Source: Ignavibacteriota bacterium
GTDB taxonomy: Bacteria > Bacteroidota > Ignavibacteria > Ignavibacteriales > Melioribacteraceae
Direction of reading: 5' to 3'
Length of the DNA: 64,000 nt
Assembly (NCBI GenBank): GCA_016708125.1
Contig: JADJGF010000001.1
Location: forward strand, 2,750,001-2,814,000
How positions within the stretch are numbered: position 1 is the first letter of the stretch; every line of letters begins with the position of its first letter. The translations under genes were made by a program, and so were the position numbers. This document shows, one piece after another, positions 1 to 9,643 of the stretch. The notes below the pieces were generated by a model. That model made no database searches and was not told the DNA's origin. It saw only the letters and a list, made by a program, of their open reading frames with translations.

Positions 1-1
1 G

Positions 2-2224
2 CGCATAACTGATAATTTAACAGGCGATCCTATTTTAGGAGCTAGGATTAGAGCATACAATAACGAGTATGATGGTAATAAATATTCTAATGATAGCGGC
101 TATTATCGGATGAGTTTAATAGATGGAGAATACCATTTCGAAGTATCGGCTGATGGATATTACCCATACGCGGAATACTCACTTAGTATTACTGGTGTAA
201 TGAAGACCAAAAATGTTGCATTAATGAAATCTGGAAGTTTTTCAGGAAAGATAAAAGACGAAGATGGAAATCCCATAAATCAAGCAGTAATTATGGCAAT
301 AGATACTTTTGGGTATCCAATCGGATATGATGGGTATCCAGATCAAAATGGAAATTATTTTGTAAGTCAATTAACGACTTCAAAATATGGTGCTTTTGCA
401 ATTGCTAGTTTTGGAGTAAGTAATGTTTACATGCCACAGTGGTATGATAAAGTTAATAATAAAGATAGTGCGACTTTTTTCCAAGTAATTGAGGGTTATG
501 ATACTCCAAATATAAATTTTATACTTGAAAAAGGAGGTTCAATTTCAGGCAGAGCTGTTGATAATTTTGGGAATGGTATTGCTGGTGTATCAATTGATGT
601 TTTTGATTCATTATTCAATCAAAAATCATACGCCATGACAAATGATTCAGGTTATTATTTAGCAGGAGGTCTTGCCACAGGAAAATATCTTGTAAGAAGC
701 AGCAGTTATGAATATATCGAACAATGGTATGATGGTGCAACATCCTTCGAAAACGCAACAAAAGTTTCAGTTGTTGTCAAGCAAACCACTCCCAATACAA
801 ATTTTATATTGTCATCAGGGGCTAGTATTTCGGGAACTATAAAAGATAAACAAAATAATGTAATACCTGGGGCCTGGATTACCATTACTGATAGTACTTT
901 CTTACCTACAAACTATTCTTATTCAGATAATGAAGGTATTTACATTGCTCCCAAATTGCAAGCTAATAAAACCTATTACATTATGGCGGAGAGCTATGGT
1001 TATGCACGTCAATGGTATAATCTGGTCTCATCATCCGATTCTGCAACTCCAATAATACTCCTAAATGAAGAAAAAAGAGAGAACATTGATTTTGTTTTAC
1101 AGAATGCAGGAAGTATATCCGGAAGAGTATTTGATAACTCCGGATATCCATTAAGTTATATTGATGTTAACCTTGAAGATAGTTTAGGGAATTGGAGTGG
1201 TTTTGGAAGTACAGACCTAGAAGGCTTTTACATTATAACTAATTTAGCATCAGGAAAATATTTTGCAAAGGCCTATGATTTTAATGAAACTTATGCCGAA
1301 CAATGGTTTGATCAAAAAAATTCCAGAAGCGAAGCAGACCAAATAACTGTAATTGAAGGCAGTATTACAGAGAATATCAATTTCAATTTATACAAAAATC
1401 AAAATGATACTATCTTAATTAAATTGGAGTTGGTAAACATACCTGATACTCTGATATTCAGCCAGTCTTACGTGAATGATTACTGGGTCGACTACAGTTG
1501 GGGGATAAATCTTGATGTTGATGGCCTCAACTCAACTGGAATGAATGGTTACGAAATTGAGATAACGATTCTGCATTACAAGCAGCCTGGCGAATTACCC
1601 TTTGTATCAAATCTATTAGATGCTTGTCATACTGAATTGATTGAATGGAGTGGACTTAATGGTGAAGTTCGACATCATAATTTTAATTTTTATATAGATA
1701 AATCAAATAAAAATTTGTTAATGATTCCTGTTCCTAAATCATGGTCAGAGTTAACAGGAATTAGCAAAAATACCAAATTTTCATCTAACACTTATCACTT
1801 AGCCAGTAATGAAACATTCCAAGATTTTACATCAAGTGGATATGGTGGAAATACTATTTCAGACGAAATTGGAGATGTTACTTATGATTTTATTGATATT
1901 GTTTCAACATCATGGGAGGCTAAATCAGTCATCTCAGTGCAAAGTGCGAATGAAAAACCAAATATATATTCACTTTCACAAAATTATCCTAATCCTTTTA
2001 ATCCAATCACAACAATTAGATATCAAATACCAGTTAATAAACATGTAACAATAAAAGTATATGATGTTCTAGGAAAAGAAGTAGCAACTTTGATTGATGA
2101 ATTTAAACCGGCTGGTATACATAAAGTCGAATTTAATGCATCACAACTTGTAAGCGGTGTGTACTTTTATAAGTTGATAGCAGGTAAATATATTGACGTA
2201 AAGAAAATGATTTTATTACATTAA
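2..2224 (+). CDS. Type IX-secreted repeat protein with carboxypeptidase-regulatory-like domains (5' truncated by window edge)
   Basis: The reading frame is open from base 2 with no start codon in sight, so the first visible ATG (110) is internal and the gene begins upstream of the window; 740 residues are visible. What is present is at least five tandem beta-sandwich repeats of roughly 100 residues, each opening with a G/A-S-[IF]-SG motif followed by a D-x-x-G-x-P/I turn and several closing with an aromatic [EPR]QW[YF][DN] motif and an A-T/D-x-I-x-V strand. This is the carboxypeptidase regulatory-like (CarboxypepD_reg) fold. The last ~80 residues are a type A type IX sorting domain (NYPNPFNP, then YDVLGKEVATL, ending KKMILLH). 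Family knowledge: such proteins are exported by Sec and then delivered to the cell surface by the Por machinery. The function is unknown; adhesion or surface binding is a guess. Confidence 0.85.
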   Translation, partial: RITDNLTGDPILGARIRAYNNEYDGNKYSNDSGYYRMSLIDGEYHFEVSADGYYPYAEYSLSITGVMKTKNVALMKSGSFSGKIKDEDGNPINQAVIMAIDTFGYPIGYDGYPDQNGNYFVSQLTTSKYGAFAIASFGVSNVYMPQWYDKVNNKDSATFFQVIEGYDTPNINFILEKGGSISGRAVDNFGNGIAGVSIDVFDSLFNQKSYAMTNDSGYYLAGGLATGKYLVRSSSYEYIEQWYDGATSFENATKVSVVVKQTTPNTNFILSSGASISGTIKDKQNNVIPGAWITITDSTFLPTNYSYSDNEGIYIAPKLQANKTYYIMAESYGYARQWYNLVSSSDSATPIILLNEEKRENIDFVLQNAGSISGRVFDNSGYPLSYIDVNLEDSLGNWSGFGSTDLEGFYIITNLASGKYFAKAYDFNETYAEQWFDQKNSRSEADQITVIEGSITENINFNLYKNQNDTILIKLELVNIPDTLIFSQSYVNDYWVDYSWGINLDVDGLNSTGMNGYEIEITILHYKQPGELPFVSNLLDACHTELIEWSGLNGEVRHHNFNFYIDKSNKNLLMIPVPKSWSELTGISKNTKFSSNTYHLASNETFQDFTSSGYGGNTISDEIGDVTYDFIDIVSTSWEAKSVISVQSANEKPNIYSLSQNYPNPFNPITTIRYQIPVNKHVTIKVYDVLGKEVATLIDEFKPAGIHKVEFNASQLVSGVYFYKLIAGKYIDVKKMILLH

Positions 2225-2523
2225 ACCTGTAATGGAAGAAACTATTTAAAATGTTTTTGAATTTTTAATTTGACAAAGATTGAACACCCGTCTAAATTTA
2301 AGCGAGAGTTTTTACTCTTAATAAACTTCTTAGAGGATTTTCAAGAAAGCGAACTGTTACAAATTTGAATTCAACTATTAATTTTTAGTTAAAGTAGAAT
2401 TTTCATAATTTATTTAATGAACCATTAAAAATTATATGTACTGAAGAAATTACAATAATCAAAATATATTATAATTATTCCAGATCTAGAGAAACCATTA
2501 TTAAAGCAAAAAAAAATAATCAT
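2225..2523. other. Intergenic region before the sensor kinase
   Basis: About 300 bp of AT-rich sequence with no open frame of note. A TTGACA hexamer occurs near 2270 but no well-spaced -10 box follows it. I see no clear terminator for the preceding gene. Confidence 0.5.
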
Positions 2524-5500
2524 TTGCTATTGCCCAAAGTGTTAAAATCTATTTTGTTAATTACTCTCACTTTTTTAAATAACCAAATTAACTCTCAACA
2601 GAATAAAATTAGATTTGATCACTTAACAGTTAAAGATGGGCTTTCACAAACAACAGCCAATGCAATCATTCAAGACAAACATGGATTTATGTGGATCGGT
2701 ACTCAAGATGGACTCAACAGATACGATGGTTATAATTTTAAGATATTTTCTCAAGAATCGGGAAATACTAACTCCTTAAGCAATAATTATATCTGGTCGA
2801 TTTATGAAGATAATGATGGTATTTTATGGATTGGAACATTTGGCGGAGGTCTAACAAGATTTGATCCATCAACAGAAACTTTTACTCACTTTAAAAATGA
2901 TTTTAAAAATCAAAATTCAATTTCCAGCGATGATATATTCGAAATTTTAGAATATCCTGAAGGAACATTGTGGATTCGCAGTGGTATTGGAATAAATAAG
3001 TTTGATAAAAAAACTAAAAAGTTTAAACATTATTTCAGTAAGAGTTCCAGTATAATATCGAATAAAAATCTTTATATAAGTGCTATTGCAATCCAACCGC
3101 CTAATTTTATTTGGGCAGCTATTGATTCATTTCTTATAAAATTAAACATTATTACAAACGAGCTCAAATATTTTTCAGCTTATCCAGATTCGAAAGGTAT
3201 TAAATTTGGGAATATTTTAAATATAAAAAATTTTGGAAATGAGTTATTTATATGTTGTAGTGCTGGCCTAGTAAAAATTGATAATGCAAACAATGCTTCA
3301 TTACTCATAAAAAGCCCAACTTTTATAAACGAGAAAAAAACAATATTCAATAATATTTTGATTGCCGGAGAATTTTATTGGATAGGAAGTAATAACGGAT
3401 TATTTCAATATAGTAAAGATGGAAGATTAATAAATCATTTTACCAACAATCCCAATGATCCATATAGTTTGGCACATAATAATGTAGTCTCGCTTTATGA
3501 ATCGCAAGAAGGAATAATTTGGGTGGGTACTTATGGCGGAATTAATAAGATCGATAGATTAGTTGAAAATTTTACTCTTGTTCAATTTAAACATGCAAAT
3601 AAAAATACACTCAGTCATAAAAGTATTGGGCCAATCTTGGAAGACAGAAATAAAATTTTATGGCTTGGCACTCCAGATGGTTTGAATGCATATAACCGAA
3701 AAACAAACAAAAATATTATATTCAAAAATATTGCAAATAAAATAAATTCCATCAATTCAAATTATATACTTTCATTATACGAGGACAAATCTGGGAATAT
3801 ATGGGTGGGTACACGTAACGGCGGACTTAATATGTTTAATTATTCAGAAACAAATAAAATTAAAGATATTTCATTCAAGGAAATAAAATTATCAAAAATA
3901 CCTCTCCGGATTCAATCTATATTAGAAGACAAAACGGGATTGTTTTGGATTGGAACTGGAGGTGATGGTTTGATAGCGTTCAACCCCAATACCAAAATCA
4001 CAAAACAATATTCATTTTCCATAGATGGAAACGGACCCTCACATTCCTTTGTTTATTGTATGTATATTGATAGCAAAAATAATTTTTGGCTGGGAACACC
4101 TACGGGAGGTTTAAATTTATTTAACCGAAAAAGTGAAAAATTTATTTATATAAAAAATGAAATTAATGATCCAAATAGCTTAAGTAATAACATTGTTCTG
4201 TCAATATTTGAAGACAGCAGCCATCAGTTATGGATTGGAACATCTGGCGGTTTGAATAAATTGACTACTCCACTCGAGGAAAAAATGTTTGAAAAGGCTG
4301 AAAATGTTTCTATTAAATTTAATTTCAAACAATTTGGTAAAGCTGATAATTTTCCTAATGAAGTAATTTATGGATTACTTGAAGATGATGATCAGAAATT
4401 TTGGCTTAGTACAAACAAGGGATTAATTAGATTTGATCCAAAGAAGGAAATTGTTACAAAAATTTTTAATGAAAAAGACGGATTGCAAAGCAATGAATTT
4501 AATCAAAATTCGTATTTTAAAAATAAGCAAGGAATCATGTTTTTTGGTGGAATAAATGGATTTAATTATTTTCAGCCTGATAGTATTAAACAGAATAATT
4601 TCATACCGCCAATTTGTTTTACTGACTTTCAATTATTTAATAAAACTGTACCATTAAAAAATAATTCTAAAGATGAAATTTTTACGATATCCAAGCCAAT
4701 TTATATGACTGATTATATTGAGCTATCACATGATAAAAATGTAATAACGTTCGAATACGCAGCATTAAATTATATTTTACCAGAAAAGAATCAATATGCA
4801 CACATGCTTGAAGGATTTGATAATAATTGGATTGATGCAGGATTCCGCAGAAGTGTGACTTATACAAATCTTAATCCGGGACAATATATACTTCACATAA
4901 AAGGTTCCAATAATGATGAACAGTGGAATACTAAGGGAATGTCAATAAAGTTGGTCATTTTTCCACCCCCATGGTTGAGTTGGTATGCTTATCTTATTTA
5001 TTTTAGTTCATTCTTTTTTGTAGTATTTCTTTTTATAAAATTCAGAATCAATTCTGCAAAAAAAGAAATTGAAACTCATGCAAAGATTGAGGCAGCAAAA
5101 CTTAAAGAAAGAGAAGAAGTAAGAAAACAAAGCGCAGCTGATTTTCATGACGAAGCCGGAAATAAACTAACGAAAATTTCTTTGTTTATTGAACTCGCCA
5201 AAACTGAAGTAGAAAACAATAATTTATTAAATCAATATCTATTAAAAATAGAAGAAAATACAAAGGAACTTTCATCTGGTATGAGGGATTTCATTTGGGT
5301 TATAGATCCCACAAAAGATTCATTGTTTGATACAATAAACAGGCTTAAAGATTTTGGGAATTCCATTTTTGATTATACTGATGTTCGATTTAATGTCATA
5401 GGATTAAATGAACCAATGAAAAAAATTAATTTACCGATGGAATATCGCAGAGCAATAATGCTGATTTTTAAAGAAGCAATAAATAATTGCATTAAACATT

Positions 5501-5727
5501 CTTCAGCAAAAAAAGTAACAATTGAAGTTGCTGTAAATGATCTTTTCACCATACATATAAATGATGATGGTAAGGGATTTGATTTAAATATGAAATCAAA
5601 AGGATATGGAATAAATAATATGATAAATAGAGCCAAAAAAATAGGATGTGAATTGCAAATTACTTCTAAACCTACCGAGGGAAGTTCGATAATGCTAATT
5701 GGTAATATACCTCAAATGAGTAATTGA
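2524..5727 (+). CDS. Sensor histidine kinase with periplasmic two-bladed propeller (Reg_prop/Y_Y_Y) and HisKA_3 kinase
   Basis: This is a membrane sensor that phosphorylates a partner regulator. It has an N-terminal signal or anchor segment (residues ~5-20), then about 14 Reg_prop beta-propeller repeats (recurring WIGT-GGL and RFD motifs, residues ~30-690), a Y_Y_Y domain (~740-810), one transmembrane helix (~820-842), a coiled linker, a HisKA_3 dimerisation domain with phospho-acceptor His875 in DFHDEAGNKL, and a HATPase_c domain (N-box EAINNCIKH, G-boxes DDGKGFD and GYGINN). The kinase half resembles NarX/DesK-type kinases; the sensory half is that of Bacteroidetes carbohydrate and hybrid two-component sensors, but no receiver or AraC domain is fused. 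No in-frame ATG precedes the propeller, so translation starts at TTG 2524 or GTG 2539, without a clear Shine-Dalgarno. It is immediately followed by its likely response regulator. Confidence 0.9.
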   Translation: MLLPKVLKSILLITLTFLNNQINSQQNKIRFDHLTVKDGLSQTTANAIIQDKHGFMWIGTQDGLNRYDGYNFKIFSQESGNTNSLSNNYIWSIYEDNDGILWIGTFGGGLTRFDPSTETFTHFKNDFKNQNSISSDDIFEILEYPEGTLWIRSGIGINKFDKKTKKFKHYFSKSSSIISNKNLYISAIAIQPPNFIWAAIDSFLIKLNIITNELKYFSAYPDSKGIKFGNILNIKNFGNELFICCSAGLVKIDNANNASLLIKSPTFINEKKTIFNNILIAGEFYWIGSNNGLFQYSKDGRLINHFTNNPNDPYSLAHNNVVSLYESQEGIIWVGTYGGINKIDRLVENFTLVQFKHANKNTLSHKSIGPILEDRNKILWLGTPDGLNAYNRKTNKNIIFKNIANKINSINSNYILSLYEDKSGNIWVGTRNGGLNMFNYSETNKIKDISFKEIKLSKIPLRIQSILEDKTGLFWIGTGGDGLIAFNPNTKITKQYSFSIDGNGPSHSFVYCMYIDSKNNFWLGTPTGGLNLFNRKSEKFIYIKNEINDPNSLSNNIVLSIFEDSSHQLWIGTSGGLNKLTTPLEEKMFEKAENVSIKFNFKQFGKADNFPNEVIYGLLEDDDQKFWLSTNKGLIRFDPKKEIVTKIFNEKDGLQSNEFNQNSYFKNKQGIMFFGGINGFNYFQPDSIKQNNFIPPICFTDFQLFNKTVPLKNNSKDEIFTISKPIYMTDYIELSHDKNVITFEYAALNYILPEKNQYAHMLEGFDNNWIDAGFRRSVTYTNLNPGQYILHIKGSNNDEQWNTKGMSIKLVIFPPPWLSWYAYLIYFSSFFFVVFLFIKFRINSAKKEIETHAKIEAAKLKEREEVRKQSAADFHDEAGNKLTKISLFIELAKTEVENNNLLNQYLLKIEENTKELSSGMRDFIWVIDPTKDSLFDTINRLKDFGNSIFDYTDVRFNVIGLNEPMKKINLPMEYRRAIMLIFKEAINNCIKHSSAKKVTIEVAVNDLFTIHINDDGKGFDLNMKSKGYGINNMINRAKKIGCELQITSKPTEGSSIMLIGNIPQMSN

Positions 5728-5774
5728 AAAATTTATATAATTTATCATTTTTAAATAAGATAATATTTACTAAA

Positions 5775-6410
5775 ATGAACCAAAATATTAAAGATATTAC
5801 AGTATCTATTGTAGATGACGATTATGAGATCAGAAAAATGCTTGCTTTAATTATTGATAGGTCTCCTGGTTTTTCTTGCAAACAAACTTATAATGATTTA
5901 GAAACAGCTATGGAAGCAATTATTAAAAAACCGGTTAATGTTATTTTGATGGATATAAATCTACCTGAAATGAGTGGAATAGAAGGGGTTAAAATATTAA
6001 AAGAAAAGTTACCATCAACGGATTTTATTATGCTAACAATTCAAGAAGATAATGAATCAATTTTTAAATCACTCTGTGCTGGAGCTACCGGATATCTTTT
6101 GAAGGAAACACCGCCTCTTTTACTACTTAATTCAATTAAGGAAGTAACAGAAGGTGGCTCACCGATAAGTCCTGGTATTGCAAGAAGAATAATTTCTTCC
6201 TTTCACTTAAATTCTCAATCCCCATTGTCGAAGAGAGAATCGGAAATATTAGAAAAACTTTGTATCGGAGATAATTATAAGTTCATCGCAGATTCCCTTT
6301 ACATTAGTGGTCACACGGTTAGAGTGCATATTAAAAATATTTATAAAAAGTTACATGTTAACTCACGTGCTGAAGCTGTTAATAAAGCAATCAAAGATAG
6401 ATTAATATAA
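5775..6410 (+). CDS. NarL/LuxR-family response regulator
   Basis: This is a two-domain transcription factor: a receiver domain (residues ~8-125) with the acidic pocket DDD at 14-16, phospho-acceptor Asp60 in VILMDINLPEMSG and the conserved Lys in LLKETPP, then a LuxR-type helix-turn-helix (~150-211; LSKRESEILEKL, VRVHIKNIYKKL). The frame is open from TTG 5724, overlapping the kinase stop, but the ATG at 5775 starts just ahead of the receiver fold and is the better start (211 residues). A HisKA_3 kinase next to a LuxR-type regulator is the standard cognate pairing, so the two almost certainly form one system. Target genes cannot be read from the sequence; the type IX cargo gene downstream is one candidate. 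Confidence 0.93.
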   Translation: MNQNIKDITVSIVDDDYEIRKMLALIIDRSPGFSCKQTYNDLETAMEAIIKKPVNVILMDINLPEMSGIEGVKILKEKLPSTDFIMLTIQEDNESIFKSLCAGATGYLLKETPPLLLLNSIKEVTEGGSPISPGIARRIISSFHLNSQSPLSKRESEILEKLCIGDNYKFIADSLYISGHTVRVHIKNIYKKLHVNSRAEAVNKAIKDRLI

Positions 6411-6529
6411 AACTCAATTCTTTTTAAATAATTATTTAATATGTAAAAATGATTTAACAATTCGACCAGTTTAATTTCTTATCAATCCAATAATTCTCGC
6501 AGCTTTTTAACTATTCCCCAAAATTAAAA

Positions 6530-6554
6530 ATACCGCAAATGAGTAATTGAAAAA
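6530..6554 (+). repeat. 25-bp duplicate of the sensor kinase 3' end
   Basis: Bases 6530-6554 repeat bases 5707-5731, the last codons of the sensor kinase through its stop (IPQMSN then TGA), with one mismatch in 25. The duplicate lies 120 bp beyond the response regulator and is not part of any long frame. It looks like a recombination scar or the last trace of a second kinase gene. Confidence 0.6.
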
Positions 6555-6622
6555 CCAGTACTTGTAAAATACATTTAACAATAAACTTATTTTGAGATAA
6601 ATTAAATGCATCGGAGTTAAAA

Positions 6623-7513
6623 ATGAGACATTGGTTTCTGAAACAATTAATTATTGTTCTATTGTTAGTTTGGCAATTAAATTTTATACAAGCACAAAAT
6701 CCTATTCCAAATGCTGGTTTTGAAAACTGGTCAGGAAGTACTCCTATTAATTGGACATCTAGTAGTATTCCCGGCTTTGAAAATATTACCAAATCAACTG
6801 ATGCCTACAGTGGTAATTTTGCTGTTAGAGGAGAAGTGATTGGTATTGGGGGATTTCCAAATCCACCTATATTATATACTGGTTCTCAAACACAACAAAC
6901 ATTTCCGCTCTCAGAACGTTTTAGTAAATTCTCTGGGCAATACAAGTTCAGCCCTCAAGATGGAGATATGCTTTATATTGAAATTGCTTTTATAAACCTA
7001 AGTGTTGGTGGAGGAGCAGAAGGACGTGCGACAATTGCTGCAGGTACAACATCCTTTCAGGAATTGGATATAGTAATGGAATACGATGCAAATAATCCAC
7101 CAAATTGGCAACCAGATCATGGCAGCATTAGTATAACAATCTTACCGCCAGAAAACCAAACACCGCATATTGGTACGTGGTTTATTATTGATAATTTTAC
7201 CTTTGATAATTATCCAGTAGATGTAAAAGAAATTGATGGCGGTATACAAAACAAATTTACTCTTGAGCAGAATTATCCAAATCCATTCAATCCCACAACG
7301 AATATAAAATTTACCATACCTGATTTTTCTTACGCTAATTTAAAGATTTACAATATTCTTGGTGAACAAGTTGCAGAACTTGTTAATAATAAACTCCCTG
7401 CTGGAAAATATAATGTTACTTGGGATGCTGCAAATATGGCTAGTGGAGCTTACATTTATATTTTGAAAACGGAAGTAAATTATCAAATGGGCAAAATGAT
7501 TTTAATGAAATAA
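6623..7513 (+). CDS. Type IX-secreted protein, putative ligand-binding beta-sandwich
   Basis: A 296-residue exported protein. Residues 1-25 are a signal peptide (hydrophobic run IIVLLLVW, cleavage near IQAQN). The central part begins PNAGFENWSG, a phrase typical of jelly-roll modules found in secreted Bacteroidetes/Ignavibacteria proteins and resembling carbohydrate-binding folds; I cannot name a substrate. Residues ~212-296 are a type A type IX sorting domain (NYPNPFNPTTNIKF, YNILGEQVAEL, ending GKMILMK). It is the first gene after the two-component system, on the same strand with a ~210 bp gap, so separate transcription is likely. No catalytic motif is visible. Confidence 0.85.
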   Translation: MRHWFLKQLIIVLLLVWQLNFIQAQNPIPNAGFENWSGSTPINWTSSSIPGFENITKSTDAYSGNFAVRGEVIGIGGFPNPPILYTGSQTQQTFPLSERFSKFSGQYKFSPQDGDMLYIEIAFINLSVGGGAEGRATIAAGTTSFQELDIVMEYDANNPPNWQPDHGSISITILPPENQTPHIGTWFIIDNFTFDNYPVDVKEIDGGIQNKFTLEQNYPNPFNPTTNIKFTIPDFSYANLKIYNILGEQVAELVNNKLPAGKYNVTWDAANMASGAYIYILKTEVNYQMGKMILMK

Positions 7514-7572
7514 AATTATTTTAAAATGATTTTAATCTGTTTAATGTTTTTAAAATTTATATAGGTAACACA

Positions 7573-8553
7573 GTGAGAAAAAAGATACTTATTCAATTTA
7601 TTATTGTTATATCATTTAGTAACATTTTTTTTGCTCAGCAAGATTTAATAAACAGCAAAGACCATCCCTTAATTAGCAGGTATCCAGGTTCGTACATTGT
7701 TTTTTATGACGAACAGGAATATAATCAATATTCCATAGCTACTGGACCAGTGTCAGGTTATAAAACAATAAGCGATTGGATAGACATTGAGGGAAAATTT
7801 ACAAGAATCTATTACGAGCTTAGTGGTAATATTACAATTACTCAAATTTTTTCAAATTATTTAAAAACCATGGAAAAATCTGGATTCAAATTTCTCGCAA
7901 AAGGCATAAATAAAGATAGAAATATTTCAAAGGAAGTTGGAGGAGGATCTTGGCTTGGGATATTCTATAACAAAAATAATTACCCTACTAATTCAAACAT
8001 ATTATTAGGAGCTGGATCAGCATCAGTAGGCGGTACTTGTTATATCGCTGGTAAATTATTAAATGGATCCAAAACTACTTATGTGATTATTGGTGGTAAA
8101 GAATACAGTCAGCATAAGAAAATTTACATGATTGATATAATTGAAGAAACCAAAATGAAAGATGACCTTATTTTAATAAATGCTGACAATATGCTAAATG
8201 CTCTAAAAACTACCGGTAAAATTGCACTATATAGTATTTTCTTTGATTTTGATAATGCAAATTTAAAATCAGAATCTACATCAACAATAAAGGAAATTGC
8301 AAGTCTTCTAAAAAATGATATCAATTTGAATTTATATGTTGTTGGGCATTCTGATATGAATGGTAAATTAGAGTACAACATGAATCTTTCTCAGCAACGT
8401 GCAACTTCTGTTGTAAATGAACTGATTAAAAAATATGGTATTAATGCAAATAGACTTTCAGCTTATGGTGTTGGACCTCTTTCACCAGTTTCAACGAACC
8501 AAACTGATGAAGGGAGAAAATTAAATAGACGAGTTGAGTTAGTTGCAAGATAA
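7573..8553 (+). CDS. OmpA-family outer-membrane protein with DUF4892-like N-terminal region
   Basis: A 326-residue exported protein starting at GTG 7573. Residues 1-21 are a signal peptide (ending FFAQ). The N-terminal ~180 residues (DHPLISRYPGSYIVFYD, then YYELSG) resemble the DUF4892 domain. The C-terminal ~110 residues form an OmpA/MotB peptidoglycan-binding domain: FFDFDNANLK, VVGHSDMNG, NLSQQRATSVV, and GRKLNRRVEL. Family knowledge: OmpA C-terminal domains bind peptidoglycan and tie the outer membrane to the wall. The combination of a DUF4892-like head and OmpA tail occurs in other bacteria with unknown function. It follows the type IX cargo gene by 59 bp and may be cotranscribed. Confidence 0.85.
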   Translation: MRKKILIQFIIVISFSNIFFAQQDLINSKDHPLISRYPGSYIVFYDEQEYNQYSIATGPVSGYKTISDWIDIEGKFTRIYYELSGNITITQIFSNYLKTMEKSGFKFLAKGINKDRNISKEVGGGSWLGIFYNKNNYPTNSNILLGAGSASVGGTCYIAGKLLNGSKTTYVIIGGKEYSQHKKIYMIDIIEETKMKDDLILINADNMLNALKTTGKIALYSIFFDFDNANLKSESTSTIKEIASLLKNDINLNLYVVGHSDMNGKLEYNMNLSQQRATSVVNELIKKYGINANRLSAYGVGPLSPVSTNQTDEGRKLNRRVELVAR

Positions 8554-8700
8554 TTTATCTTGTCAAATATAAATTTTAAGTTTCAGAAGAAATGTGAAAT
8601 AAGCTTTTCAGTTAGTATTAGATCAAATTTTAGAACTGAATACGGACTTTTTTTTGATTTCAAATTAAAACATTAGTCAAAAATATTATTTGAAATTATC

Positions 8701-8711
8701 GACACGGTGTC
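8701..8711. promoter_or_regulatory. Short palindrome upstream of the AraC gene
   Basis: GACAC-G-GTGTC is a perfect 5-bp inverted repeat with a one-base centre, 47 bp before the AraC start. It may be an operator, but a repeat this short can arise by chance. Confidence 0.25.
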
Positions 8712-8757
8712 TTATATTTAAAGAAAGACCTATTGGTATAACATATCATTATTCTTT

Positions 8758-9561
8758 ATGAAAGTAGAGACATCTCGTTTTTACGATAATGAACTTGACA
8801 AAATTTGCAATGTAGTTTGGCAAGTTGATGGAATACCATTTTATCAAAAAGAAATTATTCTTCCCAGTGGTTTTGTTGAAGTAATTTTCAATTTGTCTGC
8901 TGAAGTAAAATATCAATATGGAAAATATGAAAAGTTTAATTTAGTGCCAAAGTTTTTTATAAATGGTATTAATACAATTCCAATTAGTCTAACTCCACAA
9001 GGGCATCATGCTTTTTTTGGAATTCAACTTTATCCTTTTGCACTAAAAAGTTTATTTAACATACCCGCATACAAAATAACAAATGAAGCAATTGAGTTGA
9101 ACGAAATTTTCCCTAATGCTCAGGAATTATGGTATAAACTTATTGAAGTAGATAATTTTTCTAAAAGAAAACAAATTGTCTTTTTTGAACTTAAAAATTT
9201 ATTAGAGAAAAACAAAAAAAAATGTGAAATGTTTTGTTTTATTAATGCACTACATTTTTTGCTTTCAAATAAATCAACAATTTCTGAAATGGCAAAGTTG
9301 CTCAACATTTCTTCAAGACAATTACATAGAAAAGCTTTAGAATTTCTAGGCACCAATCCCGAATATTTTATTAAATATCATAGATTTGTAAATTCCGTTA
9401 AGTTAATTAATCAAAATAAAAATTCATTAACTGAAATTGCATATTTATGTAAATATTTCGATCAATCTCATTTTATTAGAGATTTTAAGCATTTCTCAAA
9501 CTTAACACCACTTTCTTATCTAAAAGAAAGAAAAGGAGCAAACGGACATATTTATTTTTAA
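8758..9561 (+). CDS. AraC-family transcriptional regulator (DUF6597-type N-terminus)
   Basis: A 267-residue regulator. The N-terminal half (LPSGFVEVIFNLS, then an FFGIQLYPFALKSLF segment) matches the DUF6597 sensor-like domain found on many AraC proteins of Bacteroidetes and Actinobacteria. The C-terminal half carries the double helix-turn-helix of the AraC family: SEMAKLLNISSRQLHRKAL and LTEIAYLCKYFDQSHFIRDF followed by TPLSYL. ATG 8758 is the first in-frame start and lacks an obvious Shine-Dalgarno. It lies directly upstream of, and on the same strand as, the diheme cytochrome gene, making that gene the most likely target. Confidence 0.9.
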   Translation: MKVETSRFYDNELDKICNVVWQVDGIPFYQKEIILPSGFVEVIFNLSAEVKYQYGKYEKFNLVPKFFINGINTIPISLTPQGHHAFFGIQLYPFALKSLFNIPAYKITNEAIELNEIFPNAQELWYKLIEVDNFSKRKQIVFFELKNLLEKNKKKCEMFCFINALHFLLSNKSTISEMAKLLNISSRQLHRKALEFLGTNPEYFIKYHRFVNSVKLINQNKNSLTEIAYLCKYFDQSHFIRDFKHFSNLTPLSYLKERKGANGHIYF

Positions 9562-9565
9562 CATT

Positions 9566-9592
9566 TGTCCTATACGTACAATTTTTTCCTAT
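9566..9592. promoter_or_regulatory. Direct repeat TCCTAT, 19-bp period, between AraC gene and cytochrome gene
   Basis: TGTCCTAT (9566-9573) and TTTCCTAT (9585-9592) repeat in direct orientation 19 bp apart, about two helical turns. AraC proteins usually bind direct repeats spaced in this way just ahead of the promoter they activate. The site lies 50-80 bp before the cytochrome start. Confidence 0.3.
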
Positions 9593-9643
9593 GGGCTATT
9601 TATATTTTAATATTTATTTTCAAAATTTCTAAAGAGGATAAAC

